Assembly: GCA_013365365.1 (NCBI GenBank)
Contig: JABVXU010000078.1
Coordinates: 109,013-173,012, forward strand
Source: Cruorifilaria tuberocauda
Taxonomy: Eukaryota; Nematoda; Chromadorea; Rhabditida; Onchocercidae
Length of the DNA stretch: 64,000 nucleotides
Direction of reading: 5' to 3'
Position 1 is the stretch's first letter; each line of letters opens with the position of its first letter. A program made the translations under genes and the position numbers. The notes beneath the pieces were generated by a model. That model had not been told where the DNA came from and did not search any database. It saw nothing but the letters and a program-made list of their open reading frames with translations. Positions 26,036 through 37,337 of the stretch are shown here, in pieces.

Positions 26036-27440
26036 CCTTAAAAATTAAGAACTAGTTGAGCACCATTTATACCGTTCAGTGCAGTATTATGGGATAGGAT
26101 AAGTTACCAAAGGAAAACTAAAATATGGTGGGAGTCCGCAATAAAACATATCATTGATTGCAGATTTTTTTGAAAACTACTTATCATGTTTTGACTTATT
26201 TATCCAGACTTTTGCATTCGATTCCAGTTCGGACTTTTTGAAAAAATCAGTAGCTTACAAAGGTACATAAATTGGCAACAATAAAGCTAACACAAGTTGA
26301 ACTGTATCTCCCTGCTAGTTGTTGCAATATTTTAAATGACGCCAAAATTTTAAGCTTAAAGAACCATACTCGATGATATCCAGTGGTTAAAAATTTATGA
26401 TCACTTTTGAATGTCAGAACTAGTAAAACGTGCAAGACTGAGCAGAAACTGCATATCAAAGATGATCGAGTGCTAGAGGTCAGAGATGAAAATGGATAAA
26501 CCAATTATGATTCACTGACTTGCTTAATAAAATTGCCAAGAACAAGGGAAATTAACAGCACTATGCCAATTATCAAAAAAAAAAAAAAAAAAAAATTGGT
26601 CCCGCACTCACCTTGCAATAAATTGGCACGCTAAAATTATAAAAACATTTTTTATGAAGATTCAAAAATACGCTACATAAATTTTGCGATTTTCAATAAT
26701 CTGTAATTTGCACAGAACACCATATCAAACGTCAAAAAATAGATGATATCAATAATTGAATTTTATGCTACAACATATGGAGGGAGTATCTGACACCCTT
26801 TAATATCCAATGCCCGTGCACATGCAGCAGAAGATACATCTGCCAGAGCAACGAGAAATGTTGCAAATATGAAACAAAATCACTTACTGCCATATACATT
26901 TTTCATTCTTCCCACTGTTAATAGTTCTGGGTAAAACTGATTCTATTCTTATAAGCAAAGTACAATACATCACTTGATATTATGTTTATAGAAAATGAAA
27001 AAAACCAAAAAATGAATGCAATAATATGCTCCGCAATAATTTCATCACTAGCATTCATCCAACTTCAGCTTTTTTGCACTGAAAAAGCACTAACGTGATG
27101 AGATAGAGAAAAGAGCTTTACAAGATAGAATGGTTGTATATATAGTGTGAAAGGCTGCATCAAAACGTATGGTTTTACAAATATAATTTGGATCTAATTA
27201 AAATTTTTCAATTTTTTATTAATAAGGCAACAGCACAACAGTTAGTAGATGATAACTTCTCAAAATTCAGAAATCGCAAAAAAGAAATGAAAAAACAATA
27301 TAGAAGATTTGTAAACAGGATTCCGGAAACAAATGTTAAATTTTATACAAACGAATAGAAGGCCAATGCCTAAATAAACGTTTAATAAAGTAGAATTCTC
27401 CACAAATAACATACACGAATAAAAGTGCAAAATTTGAAAT
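26036..27440. other. Spacer between LAMP gene and PNPT1
   Basis: 1.4 kb between same-strand genes. It contains an A22 homopolymer (separate entry) and, next to PNPT1, a TTTTTAAG acceptor ending 1 nt before its ATG. No coding exon is supported. Confidence 0.5.
26575..26596. repeat. Poly(A) homopolymer run
   Basis: 22 consecutive A residues on the plus strand. No target-site duplication or element body was recognised beside it, so I read it as a simple repeat rather than a retroposed tail. Confidence 0.8.
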
Positions 27441-29320
27441 TCACACTGATGCATAACCCTGACGTTTTGCTCGCGCTCGGCCAATTAAATATGCGACTAA
27501 AACAATGATAACCAATGCTGCAAGGCATACTCCAACAACAATTGGCACTAGATCAGAGGTATGAATATCCAGTTGACAGATGCCGTATTCTACAATGATT
27601 ATTCAGTTAATCAATTTGATTATTACTAAGTCTCTTTATTTACACCTCTTCTATTCTGATCTCACAAAAGCTCTTAAAGAGATCTGAATGAAAATAATAT
27701 GTGAAGATACATAAACTTCAAAAAAGCTAGAAATTGCTTCAGAATATGCTAATTAATGTGCAAGTTTGTTGTATAAGAGATGAAACTCAAAATTCATTTC
27801 TGTAAGTAAACCATACCTTGGTTCTTGTAAAACTCGGTACTATTGAGATGAGCGTATGCAATGAGCCGTATGTTATGAAGATTTATTGTAGAACCTCCTT
27901 TGAAGCTAAGAACTGCTTCAGAACACATGTATGCTTCGTTGCCGCTAGAACTTACGTCATGCTCCGCGTGCTCATCCATCAGATATATATGACGTGATTC
28001 TACAAATATACTGCACAGAGTGTAAGTTTTTGAATCGATAGCTAACATTCATATCATCAATTGCTTAAAATTTAATTTCATTCATATTTTAATTTAATAA
28101 AATGCTATTTTCGAATAATATCTTCAAGAATTTCTTTCTCTCAAACTTCTTAAATGCACAACTATCTCAAATAGCACTAAACTTTTTATCCAGCATAGAA
28201 ACTACACCTGTAGCATTCAATTTTTGTTCGAAGCTCACTTCCAATGTGAAATTATTGATCTGGAATGAATCCTCTATCTTTTTGAAATAAATTGTTAATG
28301 TTGAATCATTCAAACCAACAAAACTGTTGAAACTGAAAAAAGTTATTATAACAACAATGATTGAAGCATTGTAACAACTAATTATCTTTAGAAACCTGAA
28401 ACTGTACATTCATTCTATTAGAAAAATAAATGACAGAAAACGATGAAGTGTAAAAAGCAAAGAAATAAACAATTATAGAGTGATGAAATCGAGTATATTA
28501 CAAAACGAGACTTATTTGAACAGATATTAGAAGAAATTTGAAAACAGTTTAAATAAATTGACAATTAACATAGGCACTCAGACATAAAAGAAAAATAATG
28601 CTTGTTTATAATTTTTCTATATAAAAGCTCCAGCTGCTCTTGAAATTAATATATTGCTATCATAACAGTGTGAGAAATGTAGTAAAAAAACCTTATATTA
28701 ATATATTGTGTTCTCCCGCACGAACCACTTGCAAATCCGCTAATGTTAAATTTAAATTGCGCTGTGCTATTGTCGGACTAAAATACGTATGATTAATTTA
28801 TAAATAAATATATGCACTTTAATTTCAATTTAAGAGGATCAAAATTAAGGCGAAATGAAATCAGTGATAAAGACAGTAGCAAAAGGCAAAAGACAAAAGA
28901 GAAAAGAGAACTAATCGGACCTTTGTGTAATACAAGACACCAGTAATGTTTGAATCCAAAATGATGCATGTGCTGTTGTCCATTCCTAGGACAACGTAGT
29001 GATCACAAGTGACAATTGAAACACATACTGCTGCAAATGAAGAACGATGAAGGAAAAAATGATATTTAATCTTTATGAATGAGTTGGAAAAAAGTGTATA
29101 AAAAAACTCGAGTTTCATATTTCATGGTGACAAAATTTTTGTTAGATATGAATTCAGATATAAACTGTGGTGTTGCCGGACCACTAATTTACTTCATATA
29201 TAAAAAATATGTGCTCAATTTCATTTGAAAACGATCAAACAATTTTTGAAAAATGGAAAACTAAAAAAATGGAGCCATACCGAAGGACATCAAAAACAAC
29301 ACTGATGCCATGTTTTTCAT
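27441..29320 (-). CDS. lmp-1: LAMP-family lysosomal membrane glycoprotein
   Basis: Six exons on the minus strand: 29320-29281, 29030-28921, 28777-28692, 28332-28174, 28010-27817 and 27589-27441, giving 245 aa, close to C. elegans LMP-1 as I recall it. Exon 1 encodes a signal peptide ([13 protein letters not shown]). The luminal part has paired cysteines and many N-glycosylation sequons (NST, NIT, NDS, NFT, NAT). Near the C-terminus comes [18 protein letters not shown], one transmembrane helix ([20 protein letters not shown]) and a short basic tail ending KRQGYASV. The final GYASV fits the Gly-Tyr-x-x-hydrophobic lysosomal sorting motif of LAMPs. The protein should line lysosomes or gut granules. 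The luminal sequence is poorly conserved, so the call rests on the C-terminus, size and topology. A GTTTCAG acceptor lies 18 nt before the ATG. Confidence 0.87.
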
Positions 29321-30478
29321 CAAATCAAAACTTCAAATCTGAAACAACAAGGGTCTGATAAAATTCCTTTGTGCTTGTTCTCTAATAAAGAAGCTCCAAA
29401 GATTCTGAACTGAATATAAAGCAGTTGGAAAATAAGTAGGTGGATGAACGACGAGATTACGTTCAAAACAAAGCAAACAATTATACATACTCTTTGAATC
29501 AAACGACATTTTAGCCTACTAGTGTACACCTCCACTGTGCAGATGCCCATTATAGTGAGTAGTGAACAAAATGAAACAAAAGTCGTAATTTATCACCGAA
29601 GAACCTAAAATTTGCTGTAGGACAACATGCACCATCTTATTGACAGCAACTTCCAGTATAATATAAACAATACGGCATCAGTGCTCCAATTTAAATGAAA
29701 AAGGTGACTGAACTAACCGGACAAAGATAAATATATATCAACCTTAATGGTTGACTATCCAGTAATTTCCTACACCTATATCATACCTATTAAAAATTTT
29801 TTTAGTGCCTTAATGATAACTGCGGGAAATCGGCAGAATGTGCAGCTCGGTAGCAAGCATGATTCGTCCTTATAGAAGTTGCAATGAATATCAAAATATT
29901 TCAGAAATGGGAAGGAAGATACTGTTGTTCTCTAACTGATAATAGAAGATCCGAATTCAAAAGATAGACAATAAGAACACGTAAGAATTTTTTAGATATG
30001 GGAATGCCATGGAAATATTCTCTCTTATCTCCATCCGATCTTTGTTAAATATGAGATCGTTATTCATTCAGAAAGCATCCTATTTTTATAAAAACGATCT
30101 TGATATGATATTAAACAGAAATAAAAACTGCATTGCATAACACTCAATAACATCTATCGTAAATTTTATTTCAACAAAATTTGCATTCCTGTTAAACTGC
30201 ATGGATAACATAAATTATTGAAAAATCAAAATTATTCAAGTTACTCGAACAGTTAATAATAAATGCCTCTCTTTGTTTAAAATATGTCCTTCAGCTTCCC
30301 TTCTCCAGTAGAAGCAACCATTAAATATTCTCAGGATACATTCAATTCGTTAAGCAAGTTGTAAATCACAGCTTGTAGTGATTCCTCAAGCCACTTCAAG
30401 AATGAATAGAATATTGAGAAATTATATCGCTCTGCACAAACAACCAAGAGCTACAACAAAATAGTGTGCTATATACAC
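29321..30478. other. Spacer between SF3A2 and LAMP gene
   Basis: 1.16 kb between same-strand genes, with nothing coding. The SF3A2 3' UTR and the LAMP acceptor (near 29339) lie within it. Confidence 0.5.
29339..29346 (-). promoter_or_regulatory. Candidate spliced-leader acceptor, LAMP gene
   Basis: TGTTTCAG on the minus strand, 18 nt before the signal-peptide ATG at 29320. It fits trans-splicing, but a 5'-UTR intron is possible. Confidence 0.45.
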
Positions 30479-32172
30479 TTAAAAGGGTGGAGGTAGAAAC
30501 ATAGGTGGCGGCACCGGTGACGGTCGTATCATTGCAGCAGCTGCGGACGGGGGAGGAGGTGGAGGTTCGTCATGCTGAGATATCCGATCGAAGCGAAATG
30601 CGAACTGCATAAAAAACTGAAAACAATTGCTGCACGATAGGAACGTAATAAACGATTTAAATGAGCAACAGAACGTATCATATAGCATTTATTTAAAAAA
30701 TTTATCAAGTTGCAGCGTTATATTCTTTTATTAATCTTTTTTCTTTCTATAAAAGATTCCAATTTCCATTTGTTAATAATCTTTCGGTGAAAAGTACAAG
30801 CATCAACTACAAATATATTTCGCTTATGAATTTGCTAAATTCAATAATATAAAATAAGTCCTTATCAGTGGATAATACACTATCATTATTCTATGATATG
30901 TACCAAATTCAATCCATATTTTTATGGAACTGTTTATCAAATAATGTATGAATTAATTTATCAAATGATGTAATAAGCTTACCTGTTTGGTATCTTTATT
31001 CCATAAAGTCCAGAACTTGTCTTCCGCTTTATCTACTTCTCTTGATGGAATTTTAAATGCAATCGTCTCATATGGTTCAGCAGCAAAAAGAATGTATTGC
31101 CATCGTTTGTCAGGTGGTTGCACCTTTTGTTCATAAGCCGACATAAATCTGTAGGAATGAAAAATAAATTTCTCATGCATTGAAACAATATGTCATAAGC
31201 ACCATGCATTGAATTAACATGTATAGCACGAAAAGATACCTATTTATTAAAAGATTGTGTGAACACTCACCGATGTCTAGGAGTGATACCTTCCGCAATT
31301 TCAGGATAATCAATTTGGAACAATAAGGCCTGTTGGCCCGTTGCTGGATCTCGTTCCTTTGTTACCTAAAAAACGGAAACTGCAGACAGGAGCACTTACT
31401 TTACTTCAATAAAGACTCTGCATCATAAAATCACAAATAATATACCTTATAACCTGGCCTGCCAATTTTCACAAATTTTTTTGGTTCCACTTTGACCTGT
31501 TGTGGTAAAGGCATGTAAGGCTGGTCGGTAGCTTCTTTTGCAGCACGTCGAGCCAAATTTGACTGATGCTTTTTGCCTTGTGTATGTGCTAAGTAGGAAC
31601 CTAAAATTTTGGGAAAAATAAAGGAGATAATTTCCAGTTTTTCAGAAGTCATGATCTGTATTGCAAATAAAACTACCGAGTCAAAAAACTCAAACACTCA
31701 TAACTACAGAAGAGATTATCATAAACCCTTAAAAATATCTTGGTCAAACTAACAAATTAAGCGCTTCACTGATTCGTATGGAAATCATAAAATCTACAAC
31801 AGTAAGCTAAGATTAGAAGTAGCTTTAATATTTATTTGAGCGCTTTACATATCAGTTAAAGCAACAAGTTTGAAAAGTAAATTATCTGTTTTTGATTATA
31901 ATTAGTTCAGCTTTTCATGAATTTTCGGAACTCCAGAATCAACATTTCGCGTGAAATTACCGTTATAGCTTACCCTCATTGTTGTGTAACGTTAAGCAAA
32001 GTTTGCATTCATAACCACCCAGATGGTTTTTCATAAAGTATGGATCCTTCTGTAGATCGATTGTTTCTAATGCTAATTGGCGCAACCTTTCGCGTCGGTC
32101 AACATTTGCATCAGACCAGGATGCTACTCCACCGCCTCCTGTTTTTCCACCTGCACGATTTTGAAAATCCAT
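30479..32172 (-). CDS. SF3A2: Splicing factor 3A subunit 2 (SF3a66), U2 snRNP
   Basis: Five exons on the minus strand: 32172-31974, 31600-31446, 31365-31271, 31148-30983 and 30616-30479, giving 250 aa. It is almost colinear with human SF3A2: MDFQNRAGGKTGGGGVAS, RRERLRQLALETID, then the matrin-type C2H2 zinc finger with C56, C59, H72 and H78 (YECKLCLTLHNNEGSYLAHT), FVKIGRPGYKV, LLFQIDYPEIAEGI, RFMSAYEQ and EPYETIAFKIPSREVDKAE. The protein belongs to the SF3a heterotrimer that locks U2 snRNP on the branch point. It ends in a short Pro-rich tail; the long human heptad-like repeats (GVHPPAP) are absent. A strong acceptor (TTTCTTTCTTCAG) lies 3 nt before the ATG. It is the first of four same-strand genes and is divergent from DNAJC3. 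Confidence 0.96.
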
Positions 32173-33558
32173 GATCTGAAGAAAGAAACGCTGTAAAATA
32201 AATCAATTGTCATTGAATATTTTGTCATTTTAAGTTTAACTCAGTCAATTCACAAATCAATTAATATAACTAACACACAACAAATTTTTTACATGAAATA
32301 AATATGGTACACAAAGTCATAAAGAAGTCTTGAATTAATGAACATTTCAAGTTCTCTTTTTTCTTTTAAAGTTGAGAGTGTTCAAGTGTATGCTTCAGTA
32401 TGTAGTTAATATTATATTAAAGGCAAGCGATAAAGTTAATGATGGCTCAGGTACGGCTGGTACTGCTATGGGTATTACCGGATACCACTCTAATTGCTTA
32501 CTAAATACAACTCTGTGACCAATATCATGCACAAAAATTAGATCATTACAAGGTCATTTAATATCAGTATAACGTCTTACAAGACATCTTGAAGCTTCAA
32601 CAGTGACTAGTCGCACTTAAATTAGAGAACGTGCTAGACATTGGACGTGTGAAGGGGCGATGAAGATACTAGGAAATTTCCACTCTAAATATTTTGATTC
32701 CTGTTCAACTGCTTAGGTTTCTCTCAAATTATTTCAGTATAGAGCACCAAGTTCAAAAGAAATCGCGATCACACAGAAAAGCGAAATAACTGACAGACAG
32801 ATAAACAGATTTATAATTTTGTCTAAAACCTGGCATAATGCCAACAGGCTATCAATAGTGGAAATAATCCGGCGTTTGAACTTCGGATTGACCTTCGTTC
32901 AGATCATCAATTGTACAGTTATTTTGCCTATTGTAAGATAAGATAAGAGAAGTGCTGAAAAGTACCACGCATTCATTATTAGTCTTTTCTTTCGAAAAAA
33001 GGAAGAATTGTTAATAATGTCTTGCAAAGATACATTGCATATGGTACTCGATAGAGTGAGTCGCGTAGTTGATGACGTATTTTTAAAAGTGAGTGGTATG
33101 GCTAGTGATTTTTTTGGTTTCCATGAACTAGTTATATTGGTAGGGCCATTAAGTTTATTTTGCTGAGGACTGATTATTAGTTTGAACTCAACCACTTGAA
33201 TCGTTTTGGTTGGAGCTTTTAAGAGAGTCAAATAAGTGAGTAATGTGGAGATTTTCATTCGATTTATTCGGTTCTTATCAGAAATTCCTGAATTTGATGT
33301 AAATGTTTTAACGAAATCTCTTGCAGAATGAATGAATTCTTACAGAGTTATTAACATGGAATAGCATTAAAATTTTTGATATTCTTAAAACGTATGTGAT
33401 TCCAAATTATTTTCCGTTATTTAAATTTCAATACCTGTTGTCAGAATTAATCTATCTGCTAATTTGTATGTATATAGATTGTAATGTCGTTACATTGGGC
33501 AGAAGATAGATATATAGGAATATTGAATAGCTGGGATTTTATTCATTGGCAAGCCGAT
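32173..33558. other. Divergent intergenic region, SF3A2 / DNAJC3
   Basis: 1.4 kb between head-to-head genes and the likely site of both promoters. A minus-strand open frame at about 32899-33258 has no family resemblance or splice support. Confidence 0.5.
32176..32188 (-). promoter_or_regulatory. Candidate spliced-leader acceptor, SF3A2
   Basis: A pyrimidine tract ending TTTCTTTCTTCAG on the minus strand, three bases before the SF3A2 ATG. Confidence 0.5.
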
Positions 33559-36500
33559 ATGATATGGATTTTCATGGTGCTTATATTACGAGGTATCACT
33601 CATAATTTCATGTTTGAATTCGATTTTTATGTTGAAACTTTTAATATGTTTTGAAATTTGAAGCCAAAAAAAATTTGTTTTTCAGCAGCTGACTGTAGCC
33701 AAATGGAAGTCAGTAGACATATGGAAATGGGAAGGCAGTTTCTATCCAGAGGTCAATTCGCCGATGCCTTAAGTCATTATCATGCTGCCATAGGTTTACT
33801 CTTACGTGATTATTTGTGCTCTGCATTACTTACGAACCTGTTTTATATTTTATTTTGTTGTGCTATCAGCTATCTCACAATAATCTTTTGATCGTACGTT
33901 TTCGATATATTGCAGATTTAGATCCGAAAAATTATCAGACTTTGTATAGCCGCGCGACAGTATACCTTGCTATTGGTAAATCCAAAGCAGCGCTACCTGA
34001 TCTGGATTTAGTAATTAGGCTGAAGCCAGATTTCATCGCTGTAAGTATGACTTTTTACTTTGATCCAGAAATATGTCTGAGTTTTAAATCATTTAATTTA
34101 GTGACGTAGTTTTTATTAAATGAACTCTTATTAAAGGCTCGCATCGAGAGAGGAAATGTGCTGTTGAAGCAAGGAGATATACACCAAGCAAAGGCCGATT
34201 TTGAGATTGTTGTAAGATTTCAGTCCTTTTCCTAGTGCCCCGTTTAATTCAATCTCGTAATTGAGATGCAAGAAATTTCAAATAAAATGAAAAAGGGCAT
34301 GTTTCATCTCTTAATAAAATAAAAGTACTCCATTCTTGTAGGCAAAAGTGGATCCATCAAATGTAGATGTGTCGAAGAAGTTGGTATCGGTTGAAAAAGT
34401 AAGGCAAATGATTGAGGAAGCTGATGATTATTTTGATGTCGGTGATTTCGTTTCTGCAGAATCGCTTTATAGCAGTGCTATAGAAGTAAGATTTTGTTTA
34501 TTGGCTTTAGTTATCATTCGCTGCGTGAACATTCAAGTTTGAATTTAACATTTCAACTTTTGAACCAATTCCACTTATCGAAGTTTGTCTGAAATGAGAT
34601 ATAATTTCACTGCATTATGGAACTGGGTAATAGGTACAGGCGTTCTAACTATAATATTTTTAAAAAAATTGGCGTGATTGTTAGTTGAACACAAATCAAT
34701 GTGATCACAAATCTGTGACTGCATCAAAACTGGCAATCATTCTTGCCCATACCCTAAATTTTTAGAATAAATCGTTAGCCAGCAAAAATAGGGCAGGTTA
34801 GATCATTGTTCAGTCATATTTAGGCCCGTTTTCTGGTCAGTTTTTATTGAAGATACACTTGGTAACAAGCACAAGAAAACGCGTCACCTGATATGTCTTT
34901 TGTAATGAAAAAAGTGAATAGTTTTCAGAATTTTGAGTTTCAACTAATAATAGTTTCAGCTATTCTATGCTTGGGGATTCATTCCTATGGTTCTAGAAAA
35001 TTTTAGGTTTGTCAATGGCATGCGAATTTGTACGAAAATCGTGCAAAATGTCGAGAAAAACTTGGAAATGTGCAAAAAGCAATTGCGGATTATAGAACTG
35101 TCACAAAGTTATTACCGGACAACACGGAGACATTCTACAAAGTCTCACAACTTTATTATTTAACGGGTGATGTTGAAGAATCGTTGAAGTAATGTATTTT
35201 GAATATATTTACATATTTTATGATTTTAAACCATATGAAGCATGGATTTGGCGTTATTTTATATTTTACATATAATTCTGTTTTGATTTATGGGAGAAGC
35301 TGTGATATGAGCTAGATTTTTTTGAAAAGATAGTGTGATTCTTTGTATTCTACTTAGAATCAGTTGTTGTTGCAGAATTAAAAAAAAAGATTAATATTAT
35401 AGCTTTACGAGAGTTCCATACTGGAAGCAAAAATGCTATTTCAGATTTGAAAGATAGAGAGTTAGCATGTACTGAATAATATGCTGTTTCAGTCAAGTAC
35501 GAGAATGTCTGAAGTTAAATCCGGACGACGAGCTATGCTTTCCTTTTTACAAGAAAATGAAGAAATTGGCTAAAATGCGTGAATCACTGAATCAATTAGT
35601 GAGAGAAGAGAGGTGGATAGATTGTTTGGACAAAGCAATGCAAATTTTAAAGTTTGAAAAAAAAGTGGAGAACATACAACTAGATGTTTATAGACAAACT
35701 TGTAAATGCAATCTAAATGTAAGATATCTCTGTGCTCTTAATTGATTAGTTTAGATTCTTAGGGATCCTTCATTACAAAATTAATTTCGAAAAAATAATA
35801 GAAGAAATATTGTCTTTTTCAGTAGACTGGATCTTTTAATCGCTCAAAGCATGACTTCATTAAGTTCTTTGCTTATAATTGTTTCCACATTTTGGAAGTT
35901 TGATTTCTATAAAAGATAAGACATTCCATTGTCTGCAGAACCTGTTTTTTATAAAATTTCCCTGAAATTTTTTTTTCAAAATCTGAAAATCGAATTGTAA
36001 TTCATAGTAGATATGTCCTGAGGAAGTTTTTTAAGGACCCCTTTCCATCTATTCGATTTTTCGCTTTCGATGCTTACTTAACTTTCAGTTTGACGTTTAG
36101 AGTTGCTATATTATTTGGATGGGATGCAATATAGAGGACTTCTGGGTATTGGGCATAATTGCGGAATAATAAACGATAATTTTTCAAGAAGAATCTTTAG
36201 GTATGTAAGTGAAAACGCAGTTTCTCATTCGCGAAAGCTTCTCGCTCTGTGATTGGTTCTTAATGACTTGTGTTGATAAGTTTCTCAAGAATTTGTGTTT
36301 AGGCTGGACACTTTGCTGAATCGATAGCGGCTTGTTCGGAAGTGCTCAAATATGGCGATCCAAATGATCTCGATGTACTTTGCGATAGAGCTGAGGCGTT
36401 TTTAATGTATGAGAAGTATGATGAAGGTTTGTTTAAAGAATATACAAAGCATGATTTTGTTTTTTGGATAGGCGCTTGAGTTGAAAAAGTATAGTAAAAC

Positions 36501-37337
36501 GCATGAAGTTATTTGTTCAGCGATTGAGGATTATCAGAAGGCGCTGAATGGGCATGAGGAATCGCGACGAGCAAGAGAAGGTCTTCGTAGGGCGCAGAAA
36601 CTAAAAAAACAAGTTGGAAGAAGGGACTACTACAAAATTCTTGGCATTAAAAGGTATTTTTCTATCTGCAAAAGTTGAAGTTCAGTGTAGCTTTTTTTGT
36701 GATTTTCTTTTTCTTGTAAAAGGCATTGAAGTAATTTTAAAAACTAAATCCCGGAAATCTTGCGATTTCACAACAAAATTTCATTTATCCTGTGATAACT
36801 TCTTAATGATTCTGCATACATTATTGAAGGTTCAAACTAAAATCTAAGAATTTTGTAATCTAAACTTTGGTTGTAATAAGTAGTGGCATGGTGCGTCAGG
36901 TTTAATTAATGAGAATTCCAAGAAATTTATTCAGAAATGCAAATAAAAGGGATATTCTCAAAGCGTACCGGAAGAAAGCACAGGAATGGCATCCCGATAA
37001 TTTCAGTGACGAAAACCAAAAGAAAATAGCGGAAAAGAATTTCGTTGATATCGCAGCAGCAAAAGAAGTTTGTTCTTTTGGACCTTCTAGGCTGAAAGAT
37101 GCTTTCCAAATGCTATCTAAAGCCTTATTATGGCTCTTTGATCTTACAGTGATGTCTTTGAAATCAAGTGCCCACTTTCAGGTGCTAACTGATCCAGAGA
37201 AAAGGGCACAGTTTGACCGTGGAGAAGATCCGTTGGATCCGGAACAGCAACAAGGAAGTTTCCATCATCCCTTCCAGGGTGGATTTCCGTTTGGCGAAAA
37301 TGGTGGTCCATTTTCATTTCAGTTTCATTTTGGTTAA
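33559..37337 (+). CDS. DNAJC3: DNAJC3/p58IPK ER co-chaperone (TPR plus J domain)
   Basis: Eleven exons: 33559-33592, 33686-33793, 33916-34040, 34137-34211, 34342-34485, 35007-35188, 35493-35718, 36303-36426, 36521-36653, 36935-37067 and 37182-37337, giving 479 aa (human 504). Exon 1 encodes a short signal peptide (MIWIFMVLILRG), placing the protein in the ER. TPR repeats follow: HMEMGRQFLSRGQFADALSH, DPKNYQTLYSRATVYLAIGK and RIERGNVLLKQGDIHQAKAD near the start, and GHFAESIAACSEVLKYGD and AFLMYEKYDEAIEDYQKAL further on. The J domain starts at RRDYYKILGI and has HPD at 403-405, with an intron inside it. A Gly/Phe-rich end (GGFPFGENGGPFSF) closes the protein and there is no KDEL. The protein binds unfolded chains and passes them to BiP; the mammalian one was also reported to restrain PERK. 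The C. elegans counterpart should be dnj-7. Confidence 0.95.

Noticed and set aside
26570..26640. Poly(A) run as the tail of a retroposed element
   Set aside because: No target-site duplication, element body or related copy was visible in the window.
32899..33258. 119-codon minus-strand open frame upstream of SF3A2
   Set aside because: Low-complexity translation, no splice or start context, and it lies in a divergent promoter region.
36899..36908. GGTTTAATTA resembling the first ten bases of the nematode SL1 leader
   Set aside because: The match stops after ten bases, lies in a DNAJC3 intron, and has no leader donor or Sm-like site after it.
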